59,051 bases of DNA from Micavibrio_A sp964423095 (GCA_964423095.1 CAYRDI010000008.1:1-59051), one strand, 5' to 3'; shown: positions 43,387 through 53,589, counted from the stretch's first letter. The notes: a model not told the origin generated them from the sequence alone. Made by a program: numbers and translations.

Positions 43387-45178
43387 AGGCGGGGACGTTT
43401 TCACGGAACAAATCCGGTTGATATTCAGGATTTGGGCCAAAGAAGTACTCCCGCATCTGCCGCATGGAATTATAAAACCGGAACATTTCTTTTTCCGGCA
43501 GTGAGGTTGTAATCCGCACCTGTAAAGCCCCTTCGGGCATTCCTTGCTGACCTGCTGAAACAACCTTCATACCAAACGAACGAAAAAGCCAGTAGAGGTT
43601 CGAACTGTGACTAATATCTAACGGCCTTGGCCAGTCTGAATCACTAAACTGCGCATAAACGCCCCTATTGGCCAGAGCTTCACAATTTATTCTCTGAAAA
43701 AACCCGGCATCGACCTGCCCTTCAAGGAAAAAAGGATTCAGACCTTCGGTAAGAATTTCTTTTGCTTTTGGAGGATCGATTCCGGCATAGCCGGCATAGT
43801 TCCTTACCAATTTTTCTTTTTCTTCGTCGGTTAAACGGGACGCATGATCGATCCCCCGAAACAAAGCCTCGGCAACACCCGCCTGTCGATCGTGTTCTTT
43901 GCGCAGACGACGAACATGGGCAGAAAAAGATTTTCTGTAGGGGGACTTTTCCCCAAAACGGGCTGTAAGAATATCAACACCTAGCGAGCTTGCGGAAAAT
44001 TCATCAATCAATTGCGTTTGCGCCAGCGGAGATACAATCTCGCTATGTGCCACCAGCAATCCTGTTCGCAATCCCGGAAGACCGATTTTGGATATGCCTT
44101 TCAAAACCGCTGTGCGTTGGGCAACTTCGGGAGACACCTGCCCAAAACTATAGGGCTTCTTTTGGACGGTATATTCCAAGCCTTCATAGGCCATGTCGTC
44201 AATAATAACCATTCCCCCCTGTGGTCGTTCCAGTGACATGACCCATGTGCGGAGCATATCGTTCTTACTACTTATTTCGGGTTTTTCTTCCAAGATGTCT
44301 TCAAAACAATCTAAATCCTTATCGATATAGGCACGATTTTTTATCATAAGGATTTCGGCAAGATCTTCCGTTTCGGATTTTTCGCGGATATAGCCCGTCG
44401 GGTTTTGCGGATTGCAATCATAAAAGCCAATGATACGCCTGTTTTCTTCGTCGCAACGGCACATCATGGTTGCCAAGGAAGATTGATCAACCGCACCGTT
44501 GTCATGGCGCCTGACCGGAACAATCTCTACATCATGTCCTTCTACAAGTTGTCTTAGTTTATACAAAAACAATCCGTAGGTCGGAACAGGAACCAAGATG
44601 GCCGCCCCTTGGTCATGGGAAAAAGATTTTTTTGCGGCATTCACATTGGAAAAATCACGAATTAAGTCTCCGGCAACATCGCCAAAAGCACGTGTAACCC
44701 CGCCATTCGCAAAATGGATCTGGCTGGGATATTGTTCTTCTTTGAGACCGTCAAAAACTTTGTATCCTTTTCGTATCAAAGATTTTGCAATGCTCGTCGC
44801 TTGTTCCGTGTGTGTTTTATAAACACCTTCGACCGTGCGGGTCGGCGCGTAACGAAAAGAACGGGTCGGGTGAATGGGTTTTGCAAAAAAGGACAGGCCT
44901 TTTGCCGGCGCGCCGTAGTCCGTTTCAACCGATGCAAAGTCATTTTCGGCAACAACATCGAAGACGCGCACGCCGTTTTTTTCCAAAGTCCGGCGGAAAT
45001 CTGTCCCCGCCTTGTTCAACCCGTTGGAAATCAACCTTATAAATTCGCGGGTTGCATTTACTGTAAGATCCAGAAGCCTTGCAGGACGCGCAAAATCAAA
45101 CGGAATCTGGCCGTCAACCTCCTCAATGCGAAAGTCGCGTAAATCAATTTGATCCGGCAGGTTTTCATGATCGCCCAT
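43376..45178 (-). CDS. oversized PLP-dependent class I/II aminotransferase
   Basis: The product has 600 residues against about 400 for the family. Family residues are present: IGFYDCNPQNPTGYI near 255, VIIDDMAYEGLEY near 325, and the PLP lysine in GISKIGLPGLRTGLLVAH at about 364. Extra parts are an N-terminal region of about 100 residues, an insertion between the NPTG and DDMAYE motifs with many Asp/Glu, and a stretch of about 70 residues before the last domain. It has no signal. The substrate is unknown. Codon use is more AT-rich than serABC, so it may have been acquired. It is divergent from the Clp-like gene. Confidence 0.8.
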   Translation of the reverse strand: MGDHENLPDQIDLRDFRIEEVDGQIPFDFARPARLLDLTVNATREFIRLISNGLNKAGTDFRRTLEKNGVRVFDVVAENDFASVETDYGAPAKGLSFFAKPIHPTRSFRYAPTRTVEGVYKTHTEQATSIAKSLIRKGYKVFDGLKEEQYPSQIHFANGGVTRAFGDVAGDLIRDFSNVNAAKKSFSHDQGAAILVPVPTYGLFLYKLRQLVEGHDVEIVPVRRHDNGAVDQSSLATMMCRCDEENRRIIGFYDCNPQNPTGYIREKSETEDLAEILMIKNRAYIDKDLDCFEDILEEKPEISSKNDMLRTWVMSLERPQGGMVIIDDMAYEGLEYTVQKKPYSFGQVSPEVAQRTAVLKGISKIGLPGLRTGLLVAHSEIVSPLAQTQLIDEFSASSLGVDILTARFGEKSPYRKSFSAHVRRLRKEHDRQAGVAEALFRGIDHASRLTDEEKEKLVRNYAGYAGIDPPKAKEILTEGLNPFFLEGQVDAGFFQRINCEALANRGVYAQFSDSDWPRPLDISHSSNLYWLFRSFGMKVVSAGQQGMPEGALQVRITTSLPEKEMFRFYNSMRQMREYFFGPNPEYQPDLFRENVPAFKP

Positions 45179-45292
45179 CCTGCGGTTCTAGCGACATCAT
45201 TTGTGTTATGTCAATAAATAAGATTTGCTGAAAATTAACCAATTCCGGTACAGTATAGGGATTGCATGTCACCCGAAGGGGAATTCCGCCAT

Positions 45293-46318
45293 ATGTCGAA
45301 TGCCAAAAAATACAATTTCAAGGTGCCGCAGGACGAACTCGAAGCCCTGCTGGGACAATATTGCCGGAATTTTACATCGCTGGCCAAACAGGGCCGGTTT
45401 GACCCCATCGTCGGCCGCGATGCGGAAATCGACAATGTCATCCTGATCCTTTTACAACGAAACCGGAAAAACGCCTGTCTGCTCGCCCCGGCAGGGGTCG
45501 GTAAAACCGCATTGGTCGTCGGCCTGGCACAGGCGATCGTCGCGGGACGCGTCCCCGATTATTTGAAAGATGCGCAAGTTTTGGAGCTCGACATGCCGGC
45601 CATGGCGGCGGGAACGAATTCGCCCGCCGAATTTCAGGCGCGGTTCATTCCGATCTGTCACGGGATTGCCGAACGCTACCACCACCCCGAATTTCCGCGA
45701 TACATTTTGTTCATCGACGAAATCCACACCATCATGCCAACCGTCAAAGGTTCCGCCTATGCCGGATTGTCGGAGGTGATGAAGCCATATCTAACCGTCG
45801 GCGACCTGCACGTTTTGGGCGCGACAACGCTGGATGAATTCCGCATGTATGTGGCCGTTGACCCCGCGCTCGACCGCCGTTTCCAAAAAGTGAATTTGAA
45901 AATGCCGAGCAGCGAGGAGACCATCAAAATCCTCGAAGGCGTGCGCCCGAATTATGAACGGCACCACAAGCTGACCATTCCCGATGAATGCATTCTGGAG
46001 GTCGTCAAGCTGACCGACGAACATATGCGCAAAAGAACGCAGCCAGATAAATCCATCATCACGATGGATGCCGCGTGCGCATGGCACAACATGTTCCGCG
46101 GGGAAAACCGCACACTGACCCTCGAATCCGTCCACATGATGGTCGCGCGTGAAACGGGATTGCACCCCGGCGCGCTTTCCGACCGCGTTTACAACAAGGA
46201 CGAAGTGTTCGACCCCACAAAAATGGCGGTACAGATCGGCGCGAAGGATTTTTCCGATACCGAAGGCAACAAGCGTTTCGGTGAAGACGGCGAAAAAGAT
46301 TCCAACGCGGCGGAATAA
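45293..46318 (+). CDS. single-domain Clp-type AAA+ ATPase
   Basis: From ATG at 45293 the product has 341 residues; an ATG nine codons upstream is the alternative. The sequence matches the first AAA+ domain of ClpA/ClpB: RFDPIVGRDAEIDNVI, APAGVGKTALVVGLAQ (Walker A at 65-72), YILFIDEIHTIM near 142, GATTLDEFRMYV and DPALDRRFQKV with the arginine fingers near 197. The first Gly of the Walker A is Ala, but the GKT is intact. No Clp N domain, M domain, second AAA+ domain or ClpP-binding loop exists. It ends with an acidic tail. The role is unknown: a free-standing unfoldase or remodelling ATPase. Confidence 0.82.
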   Translation: MSNAKKYNFKVPQDELEALLGQYCRNFTSLAKQGRFDPIVGRDAEIDNVILILLQRNRKNACLLAPAGVGKTALVVGLAQAIVAGRVPDYLKDAQVLELDMPAMAAGTNSPAEFQARFIPICHGIAERYHHPEFPRYILFIDEIHTIMPTVKGSAYAGLSEVMKPYLTVGDLHVLGATTLDEFRMYVAVDPALDRRFQKVNLKMPSSEETIKILEGVRPNYERHHKLTIPDECILEVVKLTDEHMRKRTQPDKSIITMDAACAWHNMFRGENRTLTLESVHMMVARETGLHPGALSDRVYNKDEVFDPTKMAVQIGAKDFSDTEGNKRFGEDGEKDSNAAE

Positions 46319-46996
46319 TTATTTTTGTTTCAACAAAGTTTGAACGAGTTGAACCGTATCATCGAACACATGATCGGCATGATCCATATCGCCATCCGCA
46401 CGGCCATGGCGAACAAAGGCGGTGGTCATGCCGAGTTCTTTGGCCTTCATCAAATTACGCGGCAAATCTTCGACCATCAGGATGTCTTTATAATGTGCGA
46501 TGTCCAGAACAGAGGCGGCCTTTTTAAATCCGCTTGTGCTATACGCTTTTGATTCATAATTCGCATCTTCGAGACCCAGAATTTTTGCGGGTGGGAAGAG
46601 ATGCGATAATTCGATATGCGCGATCGTCCTTTCCGCCCAGTGCCGTGAGGCATTCGTCAAAATCACCATGGGCAAAGAGAGTTTTTCGAGCAGAAAAACC
46701 ATTTCACGGTTTTTATCAAGGATCGTTTCATCGATGGTTTTGTGGAACGGGTGATGAAAATCTTCATACATCAATCCATGCGCCGCAAAATTTTTAAACG
46801 AATTTCCGTGTTCTTTTTCGGAAGCAGCGGCAAGTGCCACCGCGTCCTCAAAGCTCATATCCAACCCGAGATCAAGGGCCGTGCGCGCGGCCGCAATATT
46901 GCAGGCATGTTTGAACAGATCGTTGTAGCGGTAGAGCGTACCATCCAGATCCCAGATGATTCCGCGAATATGGGCAAAAGACGTTATTTCCGGCAT
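46319..46996 (-). CDS. HAD-family phosphatase, pyrimidine 5'-nucleotidase type
   Basis: The product has 225 residues. HAD motifs: WDLDGTLYRYND near 15, ILTNASRHWAE near 112 and ILMVEDLPRNLMKAKELGM near 170. The layout resembles the SDT1/phosphoglycolate-like group that dephosphorylates nucleotides or sugar phosphates. Substrate open. Its start overlaps the end of the rsmC-like gene by 13 bases, so they form an operon. It is convergent with the Clp-like gene, stop beside stop. Confidence 0.85.
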   Translation of the reverse strand: MPEITSFAHIRGIIWDLDGTLYRYNDLFKHACNIAAARTALDLGLDMSFEDAVALAAASEKEHGNSFKNFAAHGLMYEDFHHPFHKTIDETILDKNREMVFLLEKLSLPMVILTNASRHWAERTIAHIELSHLFPPAKILGLEDANYESKAYSTSGFKKAASVLDIAHYKDILMVEDLPRNLMKAKELGMTTAFVRHGRADGDMDHADHVFDDTVQLVQTLLKQK

Positions 46997-48012
46997 GAAA
47001 ACACCTTGAAACCGTTTCTTTCCGTGACTTTTTCCACCGCAGAGAATTTTTTCGCCAGAATTTTTTCATAAGGAAGATGCGCGTTCGCCACCATCCAGAG
47101 CTGCCCGTTTTTTTTGAGCGCGCGCGCCGCCGAATCTATAAAGCCTTGACCCAGAGCCATATCCGTTTTCTTTCCTTCGTGAAAGGGCGGATTCATAATG
47201 ATAAAGTCCAGCGGGGGCATATTTTCCGTCGGCTTTGTCGCGTCCGTCCACAAAGGATGGAGCGTACAATCACCACGTACATTTTCCAGATTGTTTGCGG
47301 CGCAGTCCAGCGCGCGCAAATCCGCTTCCAACAGATACAACGCTTTAACACCCCTTGTTTTTTCAAAAACGCAGGAAGACAAATAGCCCCATCCACAACC
47401 ATAATCCGCGCCTGTCCCGGCAAGATCCGGTGGCAGCAAGTCCCCCAGCAAACGGGACCCAGCATCGATTTTGTCCCAGCCGAAGATCCCCGGTTGCGAA
47501 CGCACGCCGCGTCCATCCGCCATCAGAACATCCTGAATGCTCCCTTTTTCAAGCCAGCCTTTGGTTTGACCGGAAAGCGTACAGGGTCGTACGCCCCAGA
47601 CCACACGCGCCTTGTTTTTCGAAAGGCTCTCACAGGAAAAGCCCAGAGAGGTCATCCATTTCAAAAGACGGTTTCCACCCGCATCGTTGGCGGCCGCCAT
47701 CACAAGAACACCGTCCGGTTGTAACGCCTCCGCGGCGAGCGCCAACCAGAACTGCGCTTCCTCCACCTGTTTTGGCACGTCGATCAGAATAAGGTCGTAC
47801 GTCTTTTGCGCGGGAAAGGCGGTGAGTGGCTCCAGACCATGGGCCCGCAGAGCATCGGCCGCCGGGAAAAGGGGTTGCCAGACCGCCACCCCCTTCATCG
47901 TCACCAGAAACGGATGCCAGCACGCGCCCAAAAACAGTACCTGCCCGTCATTTGGCAGCACCAGGCCCTGTTCAAGGGGCAAAAAAAGCGTCTGGAGAGA
48001 AGAAGCCATCAT
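46984..48012 (-). CDS. RsmC/RlmG-like rRNA guanine methyltransferase
   Basis: The product has 342 residues. The N-terminal half looks like a degenerate methyltransferase domain, and the C-terminal half is the active MTS domain: ADYGCGWGYLSSCVF near 200 (SAM), LEADLRALDCAANN, and IIMNPPFHEGKK near 273, the NPPF signature of N2-guanine methyltransferases. RsmC makes m2G1207 in 16S rRNA and RlmG m2G1835 in 23S rRNA. Which one this is cannot be told here. It lies 50 bases downstream of the second RTX gene, in the same direction. Confidence 0.87.
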   Translation of the reverse strand: MMASSLQTLFLPLEQGLVLPNDGQVLFLGACWHPFLVTMKGVAVWQPLFPAADALRAHGLEPLTAFPAQKTYDLILIDVPKQVEEAQFWLALAAEALQPDGVLVMAAANDAGGNRLLKWMTSLGFSCESLSKNKARVVWGVRPCTLSGQTKGWLEKGSIQDVLMADGRGVRSQPGIFGWDKIDAGSRLLGDLLPPDLAGTGADYGCGWGYLSSCVFEKTRGVKALYLLEADLRALDCAANNLENVRGDCTLHPLWTDATKPTENMPPLDFIIMNPPFHEGKKTDMALGQGFIDSAARALKKNGQLWMVANAHLPYEKILAKKFSAVEKVTERNGFKVFSCRK

Positions 48013-48062
48013 GGCCCCTTCTCTACCAGACTTTCAAGGCAAGGTGAAAAACTATGTGAGCA

Positions 48063-51000
48063 TCAAGCCAGAACGCTCTGATCGGCAACGAGCTTGCCAT
48101 CCGCCACCAGGGTGGCCACATCCAGACCCGCGCCGCCCGTAATGATCGCGGCCGTCACGAACGCCCCGTTTGTATCGCCGGTCGCATTGATTTGCAGTTC
48201 CGCATCCGCACCGTTCTGGACAAGGTGAACAAACGCATTGATGTCGTCCGAGAGCGGATCATACCCTTCGAGCACATCGGTCACATTGATCACATCGCCT
48301 TCGGCTGCATTGAAATCATGGATGGTATCCACCATGTTATCAACAAGCGATAGAGCAAACGTATCCGCCCCGGCACCGCCATGGGCATGGTCCGCGCCAA
48401 GACCGATGATCAGAATATCATTCCCGCCTTCGCCGTACAGGGTGTCATTGCCCGCACCGCCATCGAGGTAATCATTCCCACCCTGAACATCGCCGATGGT
48501 CACCGGATTGATATCGAGATCGAAGAGGACGTCTTCGTAATCCGCATCGCCCGTATGGGGAAGGTCTTCAAAACCGATCCGTAAGGAGTTGGTATCAACC
48601 CCGCCCGGAATATCCGCATGAACGCTGTTCAGATAAAAATCTTCCGTACCCAAAGAAGAATTTGCCACAGAAGAAATATCGACCGCCGTAATCAGGCCTG
48701 AACCGAAATCCGATGCATTCAAAACAATGTCGATTTTTCCGGTAACCGCATCCTTAACAACTTCATACTCATAAGACACGGGGTGCAACATATCACCGTC
48801 CAGATAAATTTTCAGATCTATTCCCGTATGGTTGCTTTCGATGCGGGAAAGCGTCAGCGTTACTTTTTCTGCCGCCGGCGTTTCTACACGGATAGTTTCG
48901 TCACCGTGTATATAGCTGGACTTGTTCCCATCGGTTTTGATGCCGACGCGGTCACCAGAAGCCACCAGAACCCCGCCGCCAAGGGCCGACAGCGTAATGC
49001 CGTCTTTTGTTACGCTTACGGGTCTTTCGCCGATGTCCGTCTTTTTGACATCGAAGGCAAGATTGTTTGTATCTTGCAATCCGGAAACCACATGCACTTT
49101 TCCATCACGGTTCAGTGTTGCCGCATCGTCACGGTCGGTCGTGAAATAGGCGGCGCCTTTTAGAACCTTTACCGTCGTGCCGTCGTCATAGACCACCGAA
49201 ATTTTTTCGCCGTTATCGGTGATTTTTGCATCGCGCGCATCCGTCTTACCGTAATTGTATATGAAGTGAATGTTGCCTTCGCCGGTAATGTCCAGACCCG
49301 TATAACCATTGTTCGTGTTATCCCCGTTTGCAATAATGAAAAACCCGAAATCTCCGCCGTTCGCACCGACCGGAAGACCGATCTGGTGGGTCACATCGAT
49401 CCCCGCCGTTTTGACGTTCGACCACAACATGGTGCTGCTGGTCAGCGTACCGTCTTCGGCAATTCCGAATACGCCAAAGCTATTGTTGTAACCAGCATAG
49501 CCCTTGCGGAATGTGATCGAGGCCGTGGCGTCATAGGAAACATTCAGGTTTCCGTCATGAATACCCAGCGCAGGGATACCAGAAGGGTTTAAATTGGCGA
49601 TATTCGTGTGTTCCTTCAGATTCGGGATAAGGATGTCATCGTTGAATACCTTGTCCACCGTCACTCCGGAAAGAATACCGTCATCGCCGTAAAGAACATC
49701 GTCGCCATCGCCGCCGTAAACGGTATCATCCCCGTCCATGCCCTTAACCGTATCGTCACCGCCAAGGCCGAAGATTTCATCGTCCGCGGACGTGCCATCC
49801 ATCGCATCGTTCGTATCCGTCCCGATGATGGATTGTGACGGGTCCAAAACGACATTCAGCAAAACATGCCCGGTGTCCGACCCCCCATTACCGTCCAGCA
49901 GCGTGTAATCAAAGCTGTCCGATCCGTAGAAATTATGGGCAGGTGTGTAATCGAACGAGCCGTCCATATTCAATACAACGGTTCCACCCATAGCCGTGGT
50001 GATGGTTTGCGCCTGTACCGACAAAACATCCCCGTCAAGATCGGAATCCAGCCCATTGCCGTTATCGGACAGTACGTTGCCGGTTACAGATCCGTTCCGG
50101 AACACATCGAATGTATCATCGAAAGCTGCTGGTGCGTCGTTGACCGCTGCCACCTGGATTTGCACGGATGCCGTATCCATCCCACCGTGCCCGTCCTGTA
50201 CGGTATAGGTAAAGGAATCCGCACCGTTGAAATTTTGCGCGCCCTGATACGAAAATGTGCCGTTCGCATTCAAAATTACCGTTGCGCCGAGGGCCGTTAC
50301 AATGGTTTGCGGTTGAACCGTGAGAGTATCCCCGTCAACATCCGTATCGTTATAAAGGACATTGCCGGTGATGATTTCGTCTTCGTTACCGGACACGGTA
50401 TCATCATTTGCCACGGGATCATCGTTCACGGCCGCCACATTGATCGTGACGTTTCCGGTATCTTGGCCGCCGTTTCCATCGCTTAGGATATAATCGAAGC
50501 TGTCCGTACCACTGAAGTCCTGCGCACCCTGATAAGAGAATGTTCCATCCCCATTCAGAATGACCGTACCGCCTTGCGCGGTTGTAAAGGTTCCGGCCGT
50601 AACGGACAGAATATCGCCGTTTGCATCGGTATCGTTGCCCAGAACGCTGCCTGTAATGATTTCGTCTTCGTTGCCGGACACGGTATCGTCGGTTGCCACC
50701 GGCGGTGTCGGCGGAACATAGGATGTCAGATCATAGGTGGAGTTGTCCGCAAACTGGATGTTTTCCACGCGACCGGACAAATCTTCTGCAAAATGATTTT
50801 GAATGGTGATGGTGCTTCCGCCGACCGTGATCAGGAGGTCTGTCCCGTTTACAGCAAAAGACAGGCTGTTGAAATTAATCCCCGCACCAAAGACGATTTT
50901 GTCCGTGCCGGATGTTTCGATGATGGTCTCGTTGCCGTCACCAAGGTTGAAGATATAGCTGTCATCGCCGTTGCCACCGATAAGTGTGTCGTTGCCGGTA

Positions 51001-51932
51001 CTGCCAAACAGCTGGTCATTGCCTTCACCGCCGTCAAGAACATCATCGCCATTGCTGGACGCCAGAATATCGTTGCCTTGACCGCCGAGAATTTCAACAT
51101 CGCCCGTCGGCAAGGATGATAGATCAACAATATCATTACCATCACCTGCATCGATAATATCGACATCGATGACGCGCGGCGTGAAAAGGCCAAAGTCCGG
51201 GCTGACATAATCATTCAGAATAAGCGCATCGTTGCCGGACGTCATAATCAACGTATCGGTTCCCTTCACCGGGGCCGTAAACGTATCGTCCAGATCGCCA
51301 TGAAAGGAATCGTAAGTCCGGTTGTAGCCATCAAGAGAAATCATTGCGGCAAAAGGAATCGCAGACCCAAAAGACGCCAGCGTGTAACCGCCCGACCATA
51401 GCCCATCGACACTATAAACAAGTGTATCATCCCCGGCCCCGCCAAACAGGGCATCCGTGCCAAGCCCGCCATGTATGTAATCGTTGTCCGCACCGCCCGA
51501 AAGAAGATCGTTGCCGGGCCCGCCGTCAATAATATCGTTACCGTTTCCACCGATGATCGAATCGTTCCCCACGTTCGACCACAAAACATCATCGCCATCG
51601 GATCCACGAATCGTCACACGGCCATAGGTCACGTTGGCATCGGCCAGAATAATAACGTCTCCGTCAAGGCCGGCATTGAACGATTCGACGCTGGTGGCCA
51701 TAATGGTGCCGACGGAATCAACCAGATAAAAGACATCGCCCATCGCGGTCATCGATACGGTGTCGGAACCGTTCAGACCATTATAGATGGCATTGTTGAC
51801 GTTTTTTATCCCCGTAATGTGAACGGTGTAACCGCTGTATGGATTAACCAGCGTTTGATCATAGGATTGGACGATCCCCTGAAAGGACAGGAGGTCGTTG
51901 GCATTCGATCCGTTTACGATTGTGTATGGCAT
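48063..51932 (-). CDS. second large RTX type I-secreted protein
   Basis: From ATG at 51932 (MPYTIVNGSNANDLLSF) the product has 1289 residues. RTX arrays occur near 110-190 (GGNGNDIIDGGPGNDLLSGG), 255-405 (with a haemolysin-type related domain, GTDLLITVGGSTITIQNHF), 700-755 and 1145-1190. Between about 405 and 700 are three cadherin-like repeats (DDTVSGNEDEIITG). A DUF4114-like domain (770-1145) ends LRIGFEDLPHTGDADYED, matching that in the first RTX protein. The C-terminus is a type I secretion signal. There is no Sec signal. The N-terminal double module of the other protein is absent, so it may be released instead of retained. No exporter is adjacent. Confidence 0.9.
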   Translation of the reverse strand: MPYTIVNGSNANDLLSFQGIVQSYDQTLVNPYSGYTVHITGIKNVNNAIYNGLNGSDTVSMTAMGDVFYLVDSVGTIMATSVESFNAGLDGDVIILADANVTYGRVTIRGSDGDDVLWSNVGNDSIIGGNGNDIIDGGPGNDLLSGGADNDYIHGGLGTDALFGGAGDDTLVYSVDGLWSGGYTLASFGSAIPFAAMISLDGYNRTYDSFHGDLDDTFTAPVKGTDTLIMTSGNDALILNDYVSPDFGLFTPRVIDVDIIDAGDGNDIVDLSSLPTGDVEILGGQGNDILASSNGDDVLDGGEGNDQLFGSTGNDTLIGGNGDDSYIFNLGDGNETIIETSGTDKIVFGAGINFNSLSFAVNGTDLLITVGGSTITIQNHFAEDLSGRVENIQFADNSTYDLTSYVPPTPPVATDDTVSGNEDEIITGSVLGNDTDANGDILSVTAGTFTTAQGGTVILNGDGTFSYQGAQDFSGTDSFDYILSDGNGGQDTGNVTINVAAVNDDPVANDDTVSGNEDEIITGNVLYNDTDVDGDTLTVQPQTIVTALGATVILNANGTFSYQGAQNFNGADSFTYTVQDGHGGMDTASVQIQVAAVNDAPAAFDDTFDVFRNGSVTGNVLSDNGNGLDSDLDGDVLSVQAQTITTAMGGTVVLNMDGSFDYTPAHNFYGSDSFDYTLLDGNGGSDTGHVLLNVVLDPSQSIIGTDTNDAMDGTSADDEIFGLGGDDTVKGMDGDDTVYGGDGDDVLYGDDGILSGVTVDKVFNDDILIPNLKEHTNIANLNPSGIPALGIHDGNLNVSYDATASITFRKGYAGYNNSFGVFGIAEDGTLTSSTMLWSNVKTAGIDVTHQIGLPVGANGGDFGFFIIANGDNTNNGYTGLDITGEGNIHFIYNYGKTDARDAKITDNGEKISVVYDDGTTVKVLKGAAYFTTDRDDAATLNRDGKVHVVSGLQDTNNLAFDVKKTDIGERPVSVTKDGITLSALGGGVLVASGDRVGIKTDGNKSSYIHGDETIRVETPAAEKVTLTLSRIESNHTGIDLKIYLDGDMLHPVSYEYEVVKDAVTGKIDIVLNASDFGSGLITAVDISSVANSSLGTEDFYLNSVHADIPGGVDTNSLRIGFEDLPHTGDADYEDVLFDLDINPVTIGDVQGGNDYLDGGAGNDTLYGEGGNDILIIGLGADHAHGGAGADTFALSLVDNMVDTIHDFNAAEGDVINVTDVLEGYDPLSDDINAFVHLVQNGADAELQINATGDTNGAFVTAAIITGGAGLDVATLVADGKLVADQSVLA

Positions 51933-52183
51933 ACTCTTGTTTCCCCAAAGTTGGCAGTTTTCCCCTTTTCCTGCCACGGGCCTTCACTGGGCCCAATTAC
52001 ATATTAAAACAGGAAAAGATTTAAATTTTATGTAAATTTAATATGCCCTTTAATAGCCTGGAGAGTCTTAAAGCCGGGTTAAAAATTCCAAAAATTTTAT
52101 GATTTTATGAAAAAAATCGCAGACTGGACATTCCAGACGCGCTGGAGGATAAAAACGGTGTTTCGAAACAAGGATTTGCCCCG

Positions 52184-53548
52184 ATGACCGTATCCCGCAC
52201 CGACCTGACCACCGGCCCCGTCTCCAGGCATTTGATCCGCCTGACCGTGCCGATGATCTGGGGAATTGCGGCGATGGTCAGTTTCCAGCTGGTCGATACC
52301 TATTACGTGTCCCTGCTCGGTACGCGTCCTCTGGCCGCCATGAGCTTTACCTTTCCGGTGACGTTTTTCGTGTTTTGCATCATCATGGGGTTCGGCATTT
52401 CGATGTCGTCCGTGGTTTCCCGCCTGATCGGTGAAGGGCGCGAAGAGGACGTCAAAAGGGTAACCATGCACGGCCTGATCCTTGTCTTTGCCGTTGGCCT
52501 TTTCCTTGCCGTCATCGGTTACGGCTTTCGTGACGCCCTCTTTCGCGTCATGGGCGCGGATGATGACATTCGCCCCCTGATCCATCAATATATGACCTTG
52601 TGGTTTTTCGGTGTACCGTTCATGGCAACACCTTTTGTGGGTAACGCCGCCATGCGCGCATCGGGATCGACGGTGGCCCCCGCCGTTATCATGGTCGGCG
52701 TTGCGTTGCTGAATGCCGCGCTGGCACCGTTGCTTGTTTTCGGCCTGTATGGTTTTCCGCGTCTGGAATTACAAGGCGCGGCCATTGCCACTGTTTTTTC
52801 AAACATGGTGGCAATGGGGACGGGGCTTTACATTCTCGGTCATAAAAAGAAAATGCTTCTGCCTTTATCCGGCCTTCACTGGCCGTTGTTCGGCGATTCG
52901 ACAAAACGGCTGATCATCATTGCGCTGGCCGCCGGTTTGACATCCGCCATCAATCCGTTCGTCAATTCGATTATCATTTCCATCCTGTCGCGCTATGGCC
53001 ATGAAACGGTGGCAGCCTATGGCGTGGTCACGCGGGTGGAGGCCTTTGCCTTTGTCATCCTGATGGCTCTGGCCGTCGGCATGGGCCCCATCATCGGGCA
53101 GAATTTCGGTGCGCGGAATTTTACCCGCGTTCGTGAAACCTTGCGCAAGGCCATAGGGTTTAGCGTCCTGTGGTGCATCGCCGCCAGTGCCGTAATCGTT
53201 TTGTTCGCACAGCAGATCGCGGGCGGTTTTTCGGATGACCCCACTGTCATATATTACACAAAGATATGTTTTGCCCTGATTGCGCCATCTTACCTGTTCA
53301 ACAGTCTGGTCAGCGGATGGTCATCCGCATTCAACGCCATGGGGAAACCGAAAATATCCTTGATGATGACGGTCATTAAGATGCTGGTCCTGATGATCCC
53401 CGCTGTTTTCATCGGCGCGCATTGGGGAGTGATCGGCGTTTTTATGGCTATCTCGCTTGTCAATATCGCCACCGGTCTTTTCTTTCATATCTGGAGCCGC
53501 AGATATTGCACCGATCCGGAATGCAACCTTGCCCCGAAAACGACTTAA
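52184..53548 (+). CDS. MATE-family multidrug/sodium antiporter
   Basis: The product has 454 residues, with about 12 membrane helices in two related halves, each opening with a MATE-like stretch (LIRLTVPMIWGIAAMVSFQLVDT and LTSAINPFVNSIIISIL, given here as cores only). GATVAPAVIMV and VGMGPIIGQNFGARN, near residue 300, are typical. It exports cationic drugs or metabolites using a Na+ or H+ gradient. The substrate is unknown. It stands alone, with 206 bases upstream shared with the second RTX gene, and is followed by a SIMPL-protein gene 41 bases later. Confidence 0.94.
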   Translation: MTVSRTDLTTGPVSRHLIRLTVPMIWGIAAMVSFQLVDTYYVSLLGTRPLAAMSFTFPVTFFVFCIIMGFGISMSSVVSRLIGEGREEDVKRVTMHGLILVFAVGLFLAVIGYGFRDALFRVMGADDDIRPLIHQYMTLWFFGVPFMATPFVGNAAMRASGSTVAPAVIMVGVALLNAALAPLLVFGLYGFPRLELQGAAIATVFSNMVAMGTGLYILGHKKKMLLPLSGLHWPLFGDSTKRLIIIALAAGLTSAINPFVNSIIISILSRYGHETVAAYGVVTRVEAFAFVILMALAVGMGPIIGQNFGARNFTRVRETLRKAIGFSVLWCIAASAVIVLFAQQIAGGFSDDPTVIYYTKICFALIAPSYLFNSLVSGWSSAFNAMGKPKISLMMTVIKMLVLMIPAVFIGAHWGVIGVFMAISLVNIATGLFFHIWSRRYCTDPECNLAPKTT

Positions 53549-53589
53549 ATCTATAGTCTGCTGATCACGACAACAGACAGGAGATTTCG

